From: Bugulina stolonifera
Taxonomy: Eukaryota; Bryozoa; Gymnolaemata; Cheilostomatida; Bugulidae
Length of the DNA stretch: 64,000 bases
Assembly: GCA_935421135.1 (NCBI GenBank)
Contig: OW285193.1
Coordinates: 4,830,496-4,894,495, forward strand
Direction of reading: 5' to 3'
The translations under genes were made by a program, and so were the position numbers. Shown in pieces: positions 61,933 through 64,000 of the stretch. The first letter of the stretch is position 1; every line of letters begins with the position of its first letter. Under the pieces are notes generated by a model. The model did no database searches. It saw nothing but the letters and a program-made list of their open reading frames with translations, and was not told the origin of the DNA.

Positions 61933-63412
61933 CTGTTTCTACTAAATAGTCCAGGGCTAGTTGGAGTGGCTACTCTCTGCCCATCAAATTCTATAATAGT
62001 AGGTTTGATATTCTCCAGAAGCAGTTTCTCTGAGTCCATTAGATGTTGTCCGTAAAGCTCTGCGTGCCACGTTCGACTACTGAGTATAAACGTCCCGCCG
62101 GCCTTCACCCCGTCTACACAGCACCAAGGATCTTTACCTTTAGACAGCTGATAACCAGCTGCCTTCAGTTTAGTCTCTAAACCCACAATGGCTGAGAAAT
62201 TGTTGGTATGGAATGTAATATCGGCGTCTCGTTCCCATGGCAACACTCCATTAAACTTGACGGCTCCTAGCAGAGTACCTTCTTGTAGCTCACAGAGTGA
62301 ACCCGATTCCTAAAACAAAGCATTCACACATTCATCAATTTAGATGCAATGGTTGTATTGTAGCAAACAGTTTACAGTTACGACTTACTAGTATTTGAAT
62401 TTCGAAGTACCATGATTAGTCGTGTGCATCGAATAACTAATATGCGGACTGCACAGTAACGACAAATAGTGAATAGTTTGTACTAGCAAATACAAAAAGC
62501 GCACTAGAGCATAAATCTTCTCACATTGAGATATAGAAAATAAACTTAGCCTAAGTTAATATTTCATACCTCACATAGCCTGAGGAACGTCTTAATCATG
62601 TTACTCAACTCATTCATGCAGCAATGACTGAGTGCTTGATCCTTTGTGAATGCACAGTTAGTTTTAGCCTCAGAGCAATTGAACTTGTGCTCTATGTTAG
62701 AGGGGAGGAGCAGCCTCTCAACCTAATAAAATTAATTTATATAACTCAACACCGATCACATGTACATATGCATGTATATGACCTCAAGTACAATAAGTAG
62801 AGGTGGAACTAATGGGCAAAGCGTGTAGTTAAATTTTCTTCTCTTCTACAAAGCAAGCACACTATACTTTCATATTGTACAATATAGAGGTGTATAATTC
62901 ACACCGATGCAATGAAGGCAGGCTCATGCCGATATCTCTTCAGGTAAAGATCATCAATTTTAAGTTCACGTGACATACCACTACCTGCTCTCATCTCCAA
63001 CTACGTATCGGCAATGCATCTCAAAACATCTGCCTGTAGAGAGCTAATATGTGTGCAGATAGCCTGTTTCCACAATTTAAACTGACGTTCATTCCTACAC
63101 TACAATGCTTGTCAAAGCTGACCAGGTGCATTAGACATACCATAAACCTAGTCTCAATGTATTGGTCTCAGTTTTGCTTTCAGAATAGAAGATAGTTGAC
63201 ATTGTAATCTACATACATACATACATGTAGATGGAGAATCTTACCTGAATATACAGAGCTAGAGAGGTCCATGCTGATTTGTGAGCCTTTGCTTCCTCTT
63301 CCACAAAGAACATTGAGTCGGGGCACGTGGCAACCAGCCTACCAGCCTCCTTATGCATTAGAAACCAGGTCTCAAATGCACTTACTTGGTTCATCGTTGC
63401 CGGCAGAGGGTT
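61933..63412 (-). CDS. LicD/fukutin-related family protein, partial
   Basis: Three minus-strand exons in phase: 63412-63245, 62722-62570 and 62309-61933. The 5' part lies beyond 63412 and the 3' part beyond 61933; neither was found. The hallmark is a LicD-type nucleotidyltransferase segment: LLGAVKFNGVLPWERDADIT, with the metal-binding DxD-like aspartates, followed by DPWCCVDGVKAGG and VATPTSPGLFSRNR. The upstream exons are Cys-rich (FNCSEAKTNCAFTKDQALS, HCCMNELSNMIKTFLRLCE), which fits a Golgi-lumenal domain. Relatives transfer phosphocholine or ribitol phosphate to glycans. Substrate and subfamily cannot be assigned. Confidence 0.75.
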
Positions 63413-64000
63413 CTACAGTTCATAATATATAGATTAATTAAAAGTGGGAAGATAGCCTGCTGTCCTTTCCTTAGCAACACCCATTGTAGATGATCAAAGG
63501 CTTCCACATGTATAGATTCTAGATGCTAGCATCACTTTTTAAGAATACTGTAAAGTTAAATGTAGCACAACGCTACATGTACATGTATATGCCATTAACA
63601 TCCATTATATGGCTATGCAATAGGGCATGGCATAGTATGGTGATGATATATCATCATGTTTACCTGTACATTTCTTTAAAATCAATACAAGATAACGCCA
63701 CTGGTTAACATTATAAAGTAGCTGACAGATAATATAATGTGTGATATAAAGAATATTATTAAAATTGCAACGAATATCTTGTTATAAATGAGACACTCAT
63801 TGCTGTGACGTATAAACATCTTGTGACATTATAGATTACTGCCTACAGTTTATCAGTGCTGGAAAGTTCTTACATAATCACACTGAGAATGATATAATAA
63901 AGATTTGAGAATTTGAGGGTTTGTATGGAGGAAAGGTGTTTTCAAACGCTAACAATAGTTCAGGACTCAAGAATATTTCTATATTACTTGGAGGGCAACT
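63413..64000. other. no gene recognised at the window end
   Basis: This is probably an upstream intron of the LicD-like gene. No exon was identified. Confidence 0.35.

Overview
Eukaryotic nuclear DNA, AT-rich, with multi-exon genes, GT-AG introns of roughly 150-2000 bp, a tRNA-derived SINE, DNA transposons and many minisatellites. The gene set (semaphorin, bestrophin, NSUN4, CEP43/FOP, a JmjC protein, a LicD-like protein) is metazoan. Intron size, AT content and divergence suggest a marine invertebrate, possibly a sponge or another early-branching animal; that placement is inference. Gene models were built by hand by joining exons whose reading phase matches across consensus splice sites, so exon ends are solid for NSUN4, bestrophin and CEP43 and weaker elsewhere.

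Layout. 1-3.8 kb: minus-strand JmjC-domain gene, both ends unresolved. 5.0-10.4 kb: minus-strand semaphorin with a strongly enlarged Sema domain, PSI and Ig-like domains. 9.6-9.86 kb: a dispersed repeat in its first intron. 12.3-14.1 kb: possible small minus-strand gene, with a 379-bp inverted-repeat element inside its intron. 15.46-27.63 kb: minus-strand NSUN4 (mitochondrial rRNA m5C methyltransferase family); one of its introns carries a tRNA-derived SINE and another a ~1.15 kb minisatellite built from copies of its own exon/donor junction. Nested in a third NSUN4 intron, on the plus strand, is a complete bestrophin gene (19.73-25.04 kb).

28.7-32.8 kb: a degraded hAT transposon with 13-bp terminal inverted repeats and a perfect 8-bp target duplication. 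34.56-39.72 kb: a ~5.16 kb unit bounded by 420-bp inverted repeats that encodes a SAP-SWIM-YqaJ (lambda-exonuclease-like) protein; this copy carries a frameshift and a stop. 42.2-42.8 kb: minisatellite open in several frames. 45.3-47.9 kb: a 2.6 kb hAT-like non-autonomous element containing a 300-bp fold-back element. 50.4-58.8 kb: plus-strand CEP43 (FGFR1OP/FOP) centrosomal gene, 477 aa in 15 exons, with two EF-hand loops and several intronic minisatellites, two of which include or abut splice sites. 59-62 kb: fold-back elements and tandem repeats. 61.9-63.4 kb: minus-strand LicD/fukutin-type gene, incomplete.

The genes do not form a pathway. What unites the window is its repeat biology: short tandem arrays that grow from splice junctions, and inverted-repeat elements at several scales.
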